Positions 39,364 through 48,558 are shown, numbered from the stretch's first letter. The stretch: 64,000 bases of DNA from JAFNAG01 sp963739235 (GCA_963739235.1 CAVTZY010000024.1:1-64000), one strand, 5' to 3'. Numbers and translations: made by a program. Notes: generated from the letters alone by a model not told the origin.

Positions 39364-39400
39364 TGATGCATGCTCCTTACGGTTGATTTGGCATGCATCA
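39364..39400 (-). promoter_or_regulatory. Hairpin enclosing the metK ribosome-binding site
   Basis: TGATGCATGC (39391-39400 side) and GCATGCATCA (39364-39373 side) form a perfect 10-bp stem immediately before ATG. The AAGGAG SD lies in the loop and at its edge, so folding would limit ribosome access. Confidence 0.55.
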
Positions 39401-39416
39401 GGAGTCGGAAAAGCAG

Positions 39417-39441
39417 AACCGCCCGGCGCATCAGGGCGGTT
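39417..39441 (-). terminator. Intrinsic terminator of the metK riboswitch
   Basis: On the minus strand AACCGCCC pairs with GGGCGGTT across a 9-nt loop, followed by CTGCTTTT. It lies between the aptamer and the SD, the place expected for the off-switch of a SAM riboswitch. Confidence 0.75.
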
Positions 39442-39464
39442 TTATTCCGAGGGGACCTTCTTTC

Positions 39465-39561
39465 GGAGTTTCTCTTCCGCACATCGAGCGTTGCCGCCCT
39501 AGGCACCGTGGCGTCTCCCGGCCCGGTTGCCAGATCCGGTCATATCGATCCGGATCACTCC
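39465..39561 (-). promoter_or_regulatory. SAM-I-clan riboswitch aptamer upstream of metK
   Basis: Read on the minus strand, a closing stem GGAGT/ACTCC (P1) encloses a GATCCGG/CCGGATC hairpin with UAUGA in its loop, then GGCAACC. Next is a P3 hairpin ACCGGGC...GCC-A-CGGT, then GGTGCC-TA, a P4 CGC/GCG stem and GGAAGAGAAACTCC. The conserved SAM-I words GCAACC, GGUGC and GGAAGA are in the right order and spacing. The P2 arm is unusually short and I see no kink-turn, so this may be the SAM-IV or SAM-I/IV variant. Ligand binding is inferred from the clan and from the gene controlled. Confidence 0.75.
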
Positions 39562-39662
39562 TGATGCAGTAGTAATTGTGCCTGAATTTTTGCCGATGTC
39601 AAAAGGCAAAAGTCACCGCGAAGGACACGAAGCCGCGGCCTATAAAACCTCACCGCAGTCTC

Positions 39663-39935
39663 TCATGCGCCGGGGCGCACCCAGTGACGCATGAAAATGT
39701 TGCGCTCTTGCCGCAGGTTTCCTGTGCCGCCCTTTCAGGGCTCTTACCGCTCGATGCCCGCTTCCCAGGGCTCACGCCCTGGGCTCTGCTGCTCCACCCC
39801 TTCGGGGTTTCCAAGGTCGTGCAATGCTTAGCCCTGAAAGGGCGGGACAGCAAAGCCCAGGGCGTGAGCCCTGGGTAGAGAACCGGAGATCTCAAGCCCT
39901 GAAAGGGCGGCACAGAAACACACATGTGGTTCGGC
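39663..39935. repeat. Composite intergenic repeat, inverted copy near 61.06-61.22 kb
   Basis: Contains CATGCGCCGGGGCGCACC (39663), then GCCGCCCTTTCAGGGCTC, CCCAGGGCTCACGCCCTGGG and AGCCCTGAAAGGGCGGC words in palindromic order. The 61.06-61.22 kb copy matches it in reverse orientation, lacking an internal stretch. Confidence 0.75.
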
Positions 39936-39989
39936 GCCGCAATCGGTTCTATTTTCGAAGCAGAGGGAGCTGAGCTCGCAGAGAGTTTT

Positions 39990-40118
39990 AACCGCAGATG
40001 CACGCAGATGAACGCTGATTTCGGACGAGGTCTCGCGTCGACCCTCTGGGGCCAACGCGAGACCTCGTCCGGCCAACCTGTTCAATGGATCAGCGTTCAT
40101 CTGCGTGCATCTGCGGTT
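39990..40118. repeat. Nested perfect hairpin of 129 nt
   Basis: Outer arms 39990-40019 and 40089-40118 are 30-bp perfect complements containing GCAGATGCACGCAGATGAAC. Inner arms 40022-40038 and 40055-40071 are 17-bp perfect complements containing CGAGGTCTCGCG. Such ACCGCAGATG repeats occur in several environmental phyla. Confidence 0.85.
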
Positions 40119-40290
40119 GATATGCGCGCATTGTCAGTGCCACACACCTAAGCTTCCTATGGCGGATTTATGGATAAGAAGCACGAGGTCTCACTTGCTT
40201 CAAAAACGGCGGCGGTGGGTTTTTTGTCTTTGAAACGATGGGGGAAAACCTCTATCTTGGGCCGGTCTGAACGATTTCATGGAGGAACAA

Positions 40291-41361
40291 GTGACACAAC
40301 ACGTGATCGATTTGCGCAGCGACACACTGAGCATGCCCACGGAAGAGATGCTCCGCAGCATCCAGACGGCGAAGCTGGGCGACGATTCCCGCGACGGGGA
40401 TCCGACGGTCCTGGAATTGGAGGCGCTGGCCGCCACTATGTTAGGCCAGGAAGCCGCCATGTTGACACCGAGCGGCACCATGTCCAATCTGATTGCGTTG
40501 CGAACGCACACGGAGCCGGGAGGAGCAGCGATCGTTGAACAGAGCGCGCATCTCTACGGACTGGAATTCGGCGGCATTGCGGCGGCCTGTGGATTGCTGG
40601 TGCTTCCCGTTCCCGGACGCCTGGGCGCCATGCAGGTGGAACCGCTGGAGGTTGCCGCCGGCCGCGCCGGCACTGGCTTTCCCTCCCCCGGGCTGGTGTG
40701 TCTGGAGAACACTCATAATACGGCCGGCGGCACCGTGATTTCGCCCGAGCTCATGGATCTCTGCTGTGGGATCGCCCATGCCCACAAATTGCCGGTCCAC
40801 CTCGACGGCGCCCGTATCTTCAATGCCGCCGTCGCGCTCAAGGCCGATGCGCGCGTGCTCACGCGATCGGTGGATTCCGTCAGCGTCTGCCTGTCGAAAG
40901 GATTGTCCGCGCCGATCGGGTCTTTGCTTGCGGGGCGAAAACCATTCATCGAACGCGCCCGGAAAATCAGGCGCGCTCTAGGGGGCGCCATGCGCCAGGC
41001 CGGCATCATTGCGGCACCCGGCCTCGTTGCCCTGCGCACCATGATTCCGCGTCTGGCCGAGGATCATGAGAACGCTCGATTGCTGGCCACCAGCCTGGCT
41101 GCGGTCCCGGGATTGTCAATCAACCTGGAATCGGTCCAGACCGATATCGTCAATGTCGACATCAAGGATCTATGCAGGGACGCTGCCACTTTCGCAGGCC
41201 ACCTCGATGCGCGCGGCGTTCGAGGGCTGCCCGGCCTGGGTACAATCATCCGCTTCGTAACCTATCGAAACATCACCCGTGCCGATGTCGAACATGCCGC
41301 TATTGTTATTCGAGAGCTGGTGGCTGAACGCCCCTGGGAGAGGCAGGCGACGAGTCATTAG
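40291..41361 (+). CDS. ltaE: Low-specificity L-threonine aldolase
   Basis: GTG 40291 is preferred over ATG 40279 because GGAGG lies 5 nt before it and the product then starts next to the family's N-terminal IDLRSDT. The 356-residue PLP enzyme cleaves threonine to glycine and acetaldehyde. It shows TPSGTMSNLIAL (PLP phosphate region), LPVHLDGARIFNAAVAL and the Schiff-base Lys in VCLSKGLSAPIG. Full length and intact. No neighbouring glycine-pathway gene. Confidence 0.92.
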   Translation: MTQHVIDLRSDTLSMPTEEMLRSIQTAKLGDDSRDGDPTVLELEALAATMLGQEAAMLTPSGTMSNLIALRTHTEPGGAAIVEQSAHLYGLEFGGIAAACGLLVLPVPGRLGAMQVEPLEVAAGRAGTGFPSPGLVCLENTHNTAGGTVISPELMDLCCGIAHAHKLPVHLDGARIFNAAVALKADARVLTRSVDSVSVCLSKGLSAPIGSLLAGRKPFIERARKIRRALGGAMRQAGIIAAPGLVALRTMIPRLAEDHENARLLATSLAAVPGLSINLESVQTDIVNVDIKDLCRDAATFAGHLDARGVRGLPGLGTIIRFVTYRNITRADVEHAAIVIRELVAERPWERQATSH

Positions 41362-41437
41362 TTGATGATGGATACAAACGAACGCCCCGGATTCTCCCTG
41401 GCGCTCGTGTCCACTGCGATTCTAACAGTGACAAGCC

Positions 41438-41504
41438 CCGAAAGGGGCGGCATAGCTTCAGCCCAGGGCTTGCGCCCAGGCTGAAGCTATGCCGCCCCTT
41501 TCGG
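41438..41504. repeat. 24-bp perfect inverted repeat
   Basis: Arms 41438-41461 and 41481-41504 (CCGAAAGGGGCGGCATAGC...) enclose a CCCAGGGCTTGCGCCC-type loop. It belongs to the same word family as the repeats at 1.7 and 39.7 kb and lies between ltaE and the BlaI gene. Confidence 0.8.
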
Positions 41505-41670
41505 AGTCAAAACGGCAACTGCTTCAGCTCTGCCAGCATTCCGGACCTTGTCATCGGTTGCAGTGTCTGAATTCCAGTTGTGTCCAATTAGGCATTGACT
41601 CAACTCCAGGGGTTCTGATATGCAAAGAGAGTTCAACTCTGACTCTGGTTGTTCTTGGTTTTGATTACCT

Positions 41671-42114
41671 ATGAAGATACCCTCATTTACGCTGAGAGGA
41701 TTCAAACGGCCGCGCGAGGTGGTGGGCGCGGCGCTGGGCAAGCTCGAGCGTGAGGTTATGGAGCTATCCTGGCGCAAGGGCGAGATTAGCGTGCGCGATG
41801 TTTATCTGGCTTTTGAAGAGCGCATCGCATACACCACACTGATGACCACCCTGCAGCGCCTCCACAGGAAGGGTGTGCTTGACCGGCGCAAACAAGGGCG
41901 CGCGTTCTTTTATGCACCGCGCTTTTCGCCTCTCGAGTTTGAGCAAGGCATCGCCAGGGATCTGATCGATGGGCTGATCGGTCAAGCGGAAGATGGGGTC
42001 GAGCCTGTCCTGGCCTGCATCGTGGATGCCGTGAGCGAGCGCGATCGGACTTTTCTCGATGCGCTCGATCGCCTGATCCAGGAAAAGAAACAAGAGTTGA
42101 GGCGCAAGCCTTAA
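41671..42114 (+). CDS. BlaI/MecI/CopY-family transcriptional repressor
   Basis: The 147-residue protein has a winged helix (about 18-90: LGKLEREVMELSWRKGEISVRDV ... TTLMTTLQRLHRKGVLDRRKQGRAFFYAP). The dimerisation helices at the C-terminus carry the region usually cut by a partner protease. The M56 peptidase gene starts 9 nt later, the classical BlaI-BlaR1 arrangement. The controlled gene is not evident; no beta-lactamase is adjacent. Confidence 0.9.
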   Translation: MKIPSFTLRGFKRPREVVGAALGKLEREVMELSWRKGEISVRDVYLAFEERIAYTTLMTTLQRLHRKGVLDRRKQGRAFFYAPRFSPLEFEQGIARDLIDGLIGQAEDGVEPVLACIVDAVSERDRTFLDALDRLIQEKKQELRRKP

Positions 42115-42123
42115 AGGAAAACC

Positions 42124-43125
42124 ATGTACGAACTGCTGGCTATTTGCCTGTCGCTCGCAGGACTGCTGGTCATTCACACCTTGGCTTTACTGCTGGTAAT
42201 CATATTCTGGCGGGTGTGCTCGAGATGCGCCGAATCCTGGATGCCCTCGATCCGCGCGAAATTCCTGTTCCTGCTGCGCATCACCCCGGGCGCGGTGGCG
42301 GTTCTTTGTGTCGGGGCGCTTTTTTTGCCGGCATATCTGAGCCATGAGCCCCGCCAAACAACCGAAATCGTCACCGCCAAGCTGGGCGTCCTGGCCGCAT
42401 TGTCGCTCTATGCGATTGGATTTGCCCTCTGGCGTTTGTTGGCAGCATGCCTGCTTACACGCCGGCTGATCAAGAATTGGCTGAAATATGCGGAACCCGC
42501 GGTCATCAACGATGTCGCCATCCCCGCGTACCGATTTCAGCACCCATTTCCGGTGATTGCAATTGTCGGTGCATTGCGGCCGAGACTGTTCATTGCCAAC
42601 CAGATATTCCAAACGCTCAACGGCGAAGAAATAATAGCGGCCGTAGCGCACGAAAGAGGGCATCTGGTTGCCGGTGACAACATCAAGCGGGGATTGCTGC
42701 GCTATTGTCGCGATCTCCAGACCATCATGCCATTGGGCCGGGCCCTTGACCGTGCGTGGATTGGTGCGACCGAACTTGCAGCCGACGAACACGCCGCCAG
42801 GGACGGAGCTTCGGTGGCGCTTAATCTGGCGTCGGCCTTGGTGAAGGTGGCGCGTCTTGCTCCCCCCGGCGGAAGGCCGGCCGCACTTGCCGGCGCATCT
42901 CTCATTACTCAGGATCTGAACAGCATTTCCGCCCGCGTGCTGCGGTTGACCCAACTTGCCACCCGCTCCGATGGCCTGTCGGCGGCAGGTTTCCGCCTGC
43001 CAAACCTCGCGATCGGCGCCGGCCTCTCCAGCCTTCTTATTGCCTCCATTGTGATGGTTTACAGCACCAATTTCCTCGCGGTGATCCACTCGGCCATGGA
43101 ATGCGTCGTTTCGGTGTTCCAGTAA
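42124..43125 (+). CDS. M56-family membrane metallopeptidase, BlaR1-like sensor
   Basis: The 333-residue protein has membrane helices near 5-28, 50-72, 88-110 and 295-320. The zinc site is HERGH (H176, E177, H180), with a third ligand in TELAADEHA (E217), typical of M56/M48 peptidases. It lacks a C-terminal penicillin-binding sensor domain, so the signal is not a beta-lactam recognised by itself. It probably cleaves the BlaI-type repressor encoded just upstream. Confidence 0.85.
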   Translation: MYELLAICLSLAGLLVIHTLALLLVIIFWRVCSRCAESWMPSIRAKFLFLLRITPGAVAVLCVGALFLPAYLSHEPRQTTEIVTAKLGVLAALSLYAIGFALWRLLAACLLTRRLIKNWLKYAEPAVINDVAIPAYRFQHPFPVIAIVGALRPRLFIANQIFQTLNGEEIIAAVAHERGHLVAGDNIKRGLLRYCRDLQTIMPLGRALDRAWIGATELAADEHAARDGASVALNLASALVKVARLAPPGGRPAALAGASLITQDLNSISARVLRLTQLATRSDGLSAAGFRLPNLAIGAGLSSLLIASIVMVYSTNFLAVIHSAMECVVSVFQ

Positions 43126-43184
43126 TAAGCCGGCTGGGAATTGCACGGTGCGAAACATCCGCAATTTAAAAGTTAAAACGCAGA

Positions 43185-43256
43185 GGATTTTTTCTTTTGA
43201 ATGACTGTTCTCTGCGACCTTTGCGTTGATCTTTTGCTTTTCTTTGCTTTACGCCA
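43185..43256. repeat. 72-nt direct repeat, copy 2
   Basis: Second copy of the repeat at 38103-38174, same orientation. The rest of the 43126-43483 gap holds no gene. Confidence 0.65.
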
Positions 43257-43483
43257 AAGATGTGCACCTAAGTAGTACAGATGAACATGGGTGCAAGTGT
43301 GGGGTTTTCTTCAGCTTAGCCTCGTGCAGGAATTGAAATACGAACGCTGGTAGTAGTTCTCGATAAGCTCTAGCATCGAATAAACCTGATGCCATTGGAG
43401 GGAGGAGGAGTTCCATCGCGGAGTCTTCCTTGGATCAGGTGTTTATGACCCATGCGATATATAAAGGTTTACGGAGGGCTCAA

Positions 43484-45628
43484 ATGTTCTATATCAATCT
43501 ATCAACTTGGAGAGCGTCTAAACATACTTCCCAACTTTTGATTCTTACCGGCCTTGTTTGCCTGATCCTGATCGTCAGCTCCGGCTTTCTGTGGTCCATG
43601 CCTTTACCACAGACCCAGGCACAGGGGAGCCCTGGACAACAGCAGACTGGCCAGGCTCAGATTCCCAATGAGGTCGTTGTGGTTACGGCCCCGCGCATCG
43701 ACATCCCGTTGAACGAAACGCCTGCCGCCACGACCGTGATTCCGGCCGAAATTCTGAGGTCGATGCCGCGCGGGATCGGTGCTGAAGAGGCGCTCAAGGT
43801 AGTACCCGGCATCAAGGTGGATAACCAGGCCGATGGCGAGCGCGTCCACATTTCCATCCGCGGCCAGGGATTGTTGACGGAACGCGGCATCCGCGGCATC
43901 AAGGTGCTGCTCGACGGCCTGCCGCTCAATGATCCGACCGGCTTTGCACCGGATCTGTTCGATGTCGACTGGTCCGCCGTCCAGCACATCGGTGTCTTCA
44001 GAGGACCCGCCTCTGCTTTGTACGGCGGCGGAGCTGCCGGCGGTGTCATCGACATCAAAACGCGCGATGGCGGGACCAAGCCGTTTGCCGGGGACGGATC
44101 CTTCACGTACGGCACCTACAACTTTTATAAGATGTTTTCGGAGATTGGCGGTACATCCAAGGATATGAACTACCGCATCTCCGCCTCGAACACGGCCGGT
44201 GACGGCTATCGCGTGCACACAGCCTTTCGAGCGCTCAACCTCTACAGCAAATTCAGCTGGAAACTCGGCAAGTCCGGGCACCTCACAGCGATTTTCGGGG
44301 GAACCAATTTCTTCAATGAGAATGCGGAAGGACTCAATCTTCCGCAGTTGGATAACCCGCGCCAGCCGAATCCGGATGCCGTCACCTTCAACGAGTATCA
44401 GCGCACACGCCGGGTCACCCTGGGGCTCACGGGTCAGTTCCAGCCTGCCGGCAACCAGGACTTGTCCTTCAGCGTCTATTATCGCAACACGTCTTGGCGC
44501 GAATCGGTCCCTTCGAGCGTGCAGCATCGCACCTACAACACGCCGGGCGCCATCATGCAGTACACGATCCACAGCGGCCAGGGAAAGACCAAGAATCATT
44601 TCACCCTGGGGCTCGATACCGACTGGCAGACGATCGGGGATTATAAGAACCTGAACCTCGGCGGCGCCCAAGAAGGCGCCAAGGCCTCCGATGCCGACAT
44701 CTATCAAAGGGGCGTGGGTGTTTATTTTCTCGACCGCGTCGAACTCAACTCTCAGTGGAACGTGATGTTCGACCTGCGCTACGACAATATCCACAACGAG
44801 CTGACCGATAAGATGAAGCAGCCTACGGATCTATCGGGCTCGGCGGATTTCAGCAAGGCCACGGGACGAATCGGGCTCTCCTATAATCCGAACTCGAACT
44901 TCGGCCTGTATACCAGCTGGGGGCAGGGCTTCATGCCGCCCGCAACCGAAGAGCTGGCCAATAACCCGGCTCATCTGGGCGGATTCAACACGAACCTGAA
45001 TCCGGCCACCTCGTATGGTGAGGAGATCGGCATCCGGGGCAACGCGCAGAAGCGGTTCTTCTATGATGTGGCCTTTTTCCATCTTGCCACCAAGAACGAT
45101 TTCGGCCGCTACCGCGTACCCGGCCGCCCGCTGGAGACTTTTTATCAGAATGCGGGCGACAGCCGGCGGTACGGAATCGAAACCGGCGGCACCTGGTATC
45201 CGGTGGACCCGCTGGTCGTGCGCTTTACCTATACCTATTCTGATTTCAAGTACACCAACGTGCAGAGCCTGTGGGGCACGTTCCAGGATGTGTGGATGCC
45301 GAACTCCCCTCGCAATCAGGCCTGGCTGGACGTGGAGTATACGCTGCGCTCAAGGTTGTTCATTGGTTTCGACAGCAACATGGTAAGCCGAGCCTATGTC
45401 GATCAGACCAACACAGGCCATGCCTGGGGGTATGGGCTCTTTAATCCACGCCTGGGATATCGCTGGAGCAGCGACAAGGCGAGCGGCGACATCATGATTT
45501 CAGCGCGCAACGCGTTCAGGAAATACTATATCGCCTTTACTGAACCAGATCCTGACGGGAACTCATACCAGCCAGGGCCCAAGAGCGAACTGTTCATCTC
45601 CGCCCGCATATTTTTCGGCGGCAAATAG
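43484..45628 (+). CDS. TonB-dependent receptor, siderophore/metal type
   Basis: ATG 43484 is chosen because GGAGGG lies 5 nt upstream; in-frame starts exist back to 43430. The 714-residue protein has a signal anchor (about 17-40), a TonB-box-like NEVVVVTAPRIDIPLNE, a plug with VPGIKVDNQ...ISIRGQG and the VFRGPASALYGGGAAGGVIDI signature, and a 22-strand barrel ending in SARIFFGGK. Unlike the two larger receptors it lacks the carboxypeptidase-like domain. It probably imports an iron chelate or cofactor; the ligand is not predictable. Confidence 0.9.
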   Translation: MFYINLSTWRASKHTSQLLILTGLVCLILIVSSGFLWSMPLPQTQAQGSPGQQQTGQAQIPNEVVVVTAPRIDIPLNETPAATTVIPAEILRSMPRGIGAEEALKVVPGIKVDNQADGERVHISIRGQGLLTERGIRGIKVLLDGLPLNDPTGFAPDLFDVDWSAVQHIGVFRGPASALYGGGAAGGVIDIKTRDGGTKPFAGDGSFTYGTYNFYKMFSEIGGTSKDMNYRISASNTAGDGYRVHTAFRALNLYSKFSWKLGKSGHLTAIFGGTNFFNENAEGLNLPQLDNPRQPNPDAVTFNEYQRTRRVTLGLTGQFQPAGNQDLSFSVYYRNTSWRESVPSSVQHRTYNTPGAIMQYTIHSGQGKTKNHFTLGLDTDWQTIGDYKNLNLGGAQEGAKASDADIYQRGVGVYFLDRVELNSQWNVMFDLRYDNIHNELTDKMKQPTDLSGSADFSKATGRIGLSYNPNSNFGLYTSWGQGFMPPATEELANNPAHLGGFNTNLNPATSYGEEIGIRGNAQKRFFYDVAFFHLATKNDFGRYRVPGRPLETFYQNAGDSRRYGIETGGTWYPVDPLVVRFTYTYSDFKYTNVQSLWGTFQDVWMPNSPRNQAWLDVEYTLRSRLFIGFDSNMVSRAYVDQTNTGHAWGYGLFNPRLGYRWSSDKASGDIMISARNAFRKYYIAFTEPDPDGNSYQPGPKSELFISARIFFGGK

Positions 45629-45751
45629 AGGCTGGATACACTCGGAATCTGCAAAAGCAGCCACGAATGGCACGGGCTATTATTGCCGTGCCTGCCAAGG
45701 TTCGTACTACTTACGTACAAATCCTGGCCGTTTAGGCAAGAAAAGCAACTG

Positions 45752-45828
45752 CTCACCGAAGAGACCGCAGAGACGAGTTATTGACAAACAAAAAAGTTCT
45801 CTGCGGTCTCGGCGATCTCTGCGGTGAG
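45752..45828. repeat. Inverted repeat GAGACCGCAGAGA / TCTCTGCGGTCTC
   Basis: Arms near 45752-45774 and 45797-45828 pair imperfectly (CTCACCG...GCGGTGAG). The remaining gap up to 46007 includes a degenerate CATGCGCC-type copy at about 45896 and no gene. Confidence 0.6.
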
Positions 45829-46007
45829 AATTCTTGGTTGCGGATATGCTGCTTTGTGCCATTCGTGGCAGGCTTGAAAAGCCCCGGAATCTTTATGCGC
45901 ACCGGTGCGTGCCCGGCGCATGAGCAGATGCTCTAAAAAGAGCTTGTGCTCGGGCCTCCACCCAGCTACAAATACCCCCTGACATAATGACTGGAAAGGA
46001 AGCGACT

Positions 46008-47507
46008 ATGGCAATTATCCTGGATGGATCCTCATTAACAATCGAAAAGGTCGTTCGCATTGCGACGCCACGGCGAAAAGGTCGAACTTGACGGGGCGCA
46101 ATTGAGCGCATCAAGGTATGCCGTGCGATGCTCGAAGAGAAGATTCGCGCGCACGAAATCATGTATGGGGTCAATACCGGCATCGGCGAGTTTTCCGAAG
46201 TAGTCTTGAATGACGAGCAGGTGCAGCAATTCCAGAGGTACCTGATCTACAACCATGCCGCGGGCATTGGCGAGCCTGCCCCCATCGAGTATGTGCGCGG
46301 CGCCATGGCCGGCAGGATCAACGTGCACGCCCACGGCAATTCCGGCTGCCGGCCGGAAATCACGCTGACGCTGGTGGAGATGCTGAACAAGGGCGTGACG
46401 CCGGTGGTCTGCCAGAAAGGCTCGGTGGGCGCCTGCGGCGATCTCGCGCCCATGGCCCAGATGGCGCTGCTGATGATGGGAGAAGGGGAAGCGTTCTACC
46501 AGGGTGAGCGATTGCCCGGCAAAGTAGCGCTCGAGCGTGCCGGAATCCCCGTTCCCGGATTGCAGGCCCGCGACGGCCTGGCAGCCATCAACGGATCCAA
46601 CTTGTTGACCGCCATGAGCGCCATCCATCTGTACGACATCAATCGCTGGCTGAAGCAGGCGGAGATCGCCTGCGCCATGACGCTGGAAGCGCTGATCGCC
46701 AATCTGAAGCCCTATGACGTGCGGCTGCATCAGCTGCGCGGCTTTCCCGGCGCCGTGCGCAGCGCCCAGGCCATCATGAAGTGCATCCAGGGCAGCGATC
46801 TGCTGGCGGGCAAGATCAAGACCAAGGTGCAGGATGCCTATTCCATGAGATCCACGCCCCAGGTGATCGGAGCGGCGCACGATGCGGTTGCCTATGCGCG
46901 CAAGCAGGTCGAGATCGAACTCAATGGCGTCGGCGACAATCCGATCTTCCTGCCGGAGGCGAAGCTGACGCTACCGGGCGCGAATTTCCAGGGCACGCCC
47001 GTATCTCTCCCCATGGATTTGGTCGGAGCTGCCGTGACCATGGTCTGCGTGCTGTCGGAACGGCGCCTGAACCGGCTCACCAATCCGGCCTTGAGCGTGG
47101 GCTTGCCGGCATTTCTCACCAAAGGCGCCGGCATGTTCTCCGGGCTGATGCTCAGCCAGTACACGGCGGACACCCTCATCGTCGAACAGCGAATCCTGTC
47201 GGCGCCGGCTTCCATCGGCTCCATCCCTGCGGCTGCCGATCAGGAGGACTTCGTCTCGATGGGCATGAACACGGCGATCAAGAACGCCCAGATTCTGGAC
47301 AATGCCTACGGCGTGCTCGGGATCGAGTTCATGGCCGCCGCCCAGGCGCTGGATTTCCGCGAATTCAGTCCGGGACGCGGCGTGAGGAAGGCCCACCAAG
47401 TGGTGCGCAAGCACGTGGAACACCTCGACGTCGACCGGCCGCTCTTCCCCGATCACAACATCATGAAGGATCTGGTCAAGATCGTGCGAGATTCTGGATC
47501 AGGTTGA
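46008..47507 (+). CDS. Aromatic amino acid (His-type) ammonia-lyase, MIO family, two compensating frameshifts
   Basis: ATG 46008 (AAGGAAG upstream) and the main frame from 46101 to 47507 are the same phase, but a short stretch between about 46066 and 46101 (HGEKVELDGAQ) reads in another, so one base has been gained and another lost. Net length 499 residues, close to usual HAL. The MIO tripeptide is A142-C143-G144 (GSVGACGDLAPMAQ) instead of A-S-G. The substrate region YNHAAGIGEP and YSMRSTPQVIG differ from classical HAL (SHAAG, YSLRCxPQ). No hut genes are adjacent, so His may not be the substrate. It eliminates ammonia to an unsaturated acid, or rearranges the amino group. Confidence 0.8.
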
Positions 47508-47739
47508 GCAGGAGGTCGGCTCGCTCGGGTAACGCTGGGTGCTTGAAAGGTATGAGGCTGGAAAAATCCCAACGCAGCCTCCCATTCACCCGGCGCGTAC
47601 CTGGTTGCACGAAAATGCGCAAGCAAGCAAATGAGCACCTGGCACCACTCAGTGCTTGGAATTATTCAATCCCAAGCCCCGGCCGGCGGAACTGTCTCAG
47701 AACTCATGAGCCGGTCGAGATGTCAGCGAGTCCAGCCCT

Positions 47740-47965
47740 GGAAGGGCTGCGGATAGTAGCCCCGGGCAAGCGAAGCGCAGCCCGGGGTCTATTGGAATTT
47801 GATCCAGAGCCCCGGCAGGGGCGAGGGAATGCATCTGACAATGAAAGACTTCCCTCGCCCCTGCCGGGGCTCCGGCGCAGTGCTTGCCGTGACCGGGGGC
47901 AGCGCCGCTGCGCGGCTCGCCCCCGGCTACTTTCCCGGCGTCCCTCCGGGACGCCCAGTTTCGAG
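47740..47965. repeat. Palindromic repeat cluster (CCCCGGGCAAGCG, GAGCCCCGGCAGGG)
   Basis: A 28-nt dyad at 47760-47787 and perfect 22-bp arms at 47807-47828 and 47851-47872. Related half-elements recur at 54885, 57505 and 59239-59306. The gap 47508-48012 has no gene. Confidence 0.7.
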
Positions 47966-48012
47966 ACAGTCTCGGCGATCAGGGCCTACTTTGCGATTTC
48001 ACAAATGCTCTG

Positions 48013-48426
48013 TCAGGCAGCAACAGATGATTTCGCAGTGGCCACTTGTTTGAAGGCTGCCCGAACGTCCCCGAGCAGTGCGGAGATCTCCATGGAAGAG
48101 AGCTCCACATTGTTCAGGACCAGTTCCCTCGTCCGCTCGAGCCTTTCCCAGGTGTCGTTGAGAACCAATTCTACCCGATCTTTCTGCTCGCTGCCAAGCT
48201 GAACGAACTCGTGCACCAGCCGATCGGTTTCTTCCAGACGCTGCTGCACGGTTACCAACGCGCTGCGGATGCTGCCCAGCGCCCTGCCCGCCTTTGCACC
48301 TGTGTCTGCGAGGAAGCTGCGGGCCCCTGCGGCCGATTTGGCGCAGCCCAACCAAAGGATCGCGCCCGTCGAGGCGGCTCCCACTGCCATATAGGCGGCT
48401 TTTTGCTTTCTTGAAAGCATATGCAT
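48013..48426 (-). CDS. Membrane-anchored helical protein (YtxH-like layout)
   Basis: The 137-residue protein starts MHMLSRKQKAAYMAVGAAS, with one membrane helix at about 11-28. A long, mostly heptad-spaced helix (SIRSALVTVQQRLEETDRLVHEF ... RELVLNNVELSSMEISALL) follows. It resembles small stress-type YtxH/DUF948 proteins in layout only. It lies divergent from the APC permease. Function unknown. Confidence 0.55.
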   Translation of the reverse strand: MHMLSRKQKAAYMAVGAASTGAILWLGCAKSAAGARSFLADTGAKAGRALGSIRSALVTVQQRLEETDRLVHEFVQLGSEQKDRVELVLNDTWERLERTRELVLNNVELSSMEISALLGDVRAAFKQVATAKSSVAA

Positions 48427-48558
48427 CTTCCTTTCATTTTTCCCGTTCCCTACTTATTATAGTCCCCGCGCCGATGCAGCGGGAGAGGCCGCGTGTCGGC
48501 GCCGGTGTTTTGACGGATATCCTTGGCAGATACAGCGTATCCAGCTTTGGGGGATCAG

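Noticed and set aside
39576..39878. 100-residue ORF
   Set aside because: Read-through of the composite repeat; the same pseudo-peptide appears in other copies.
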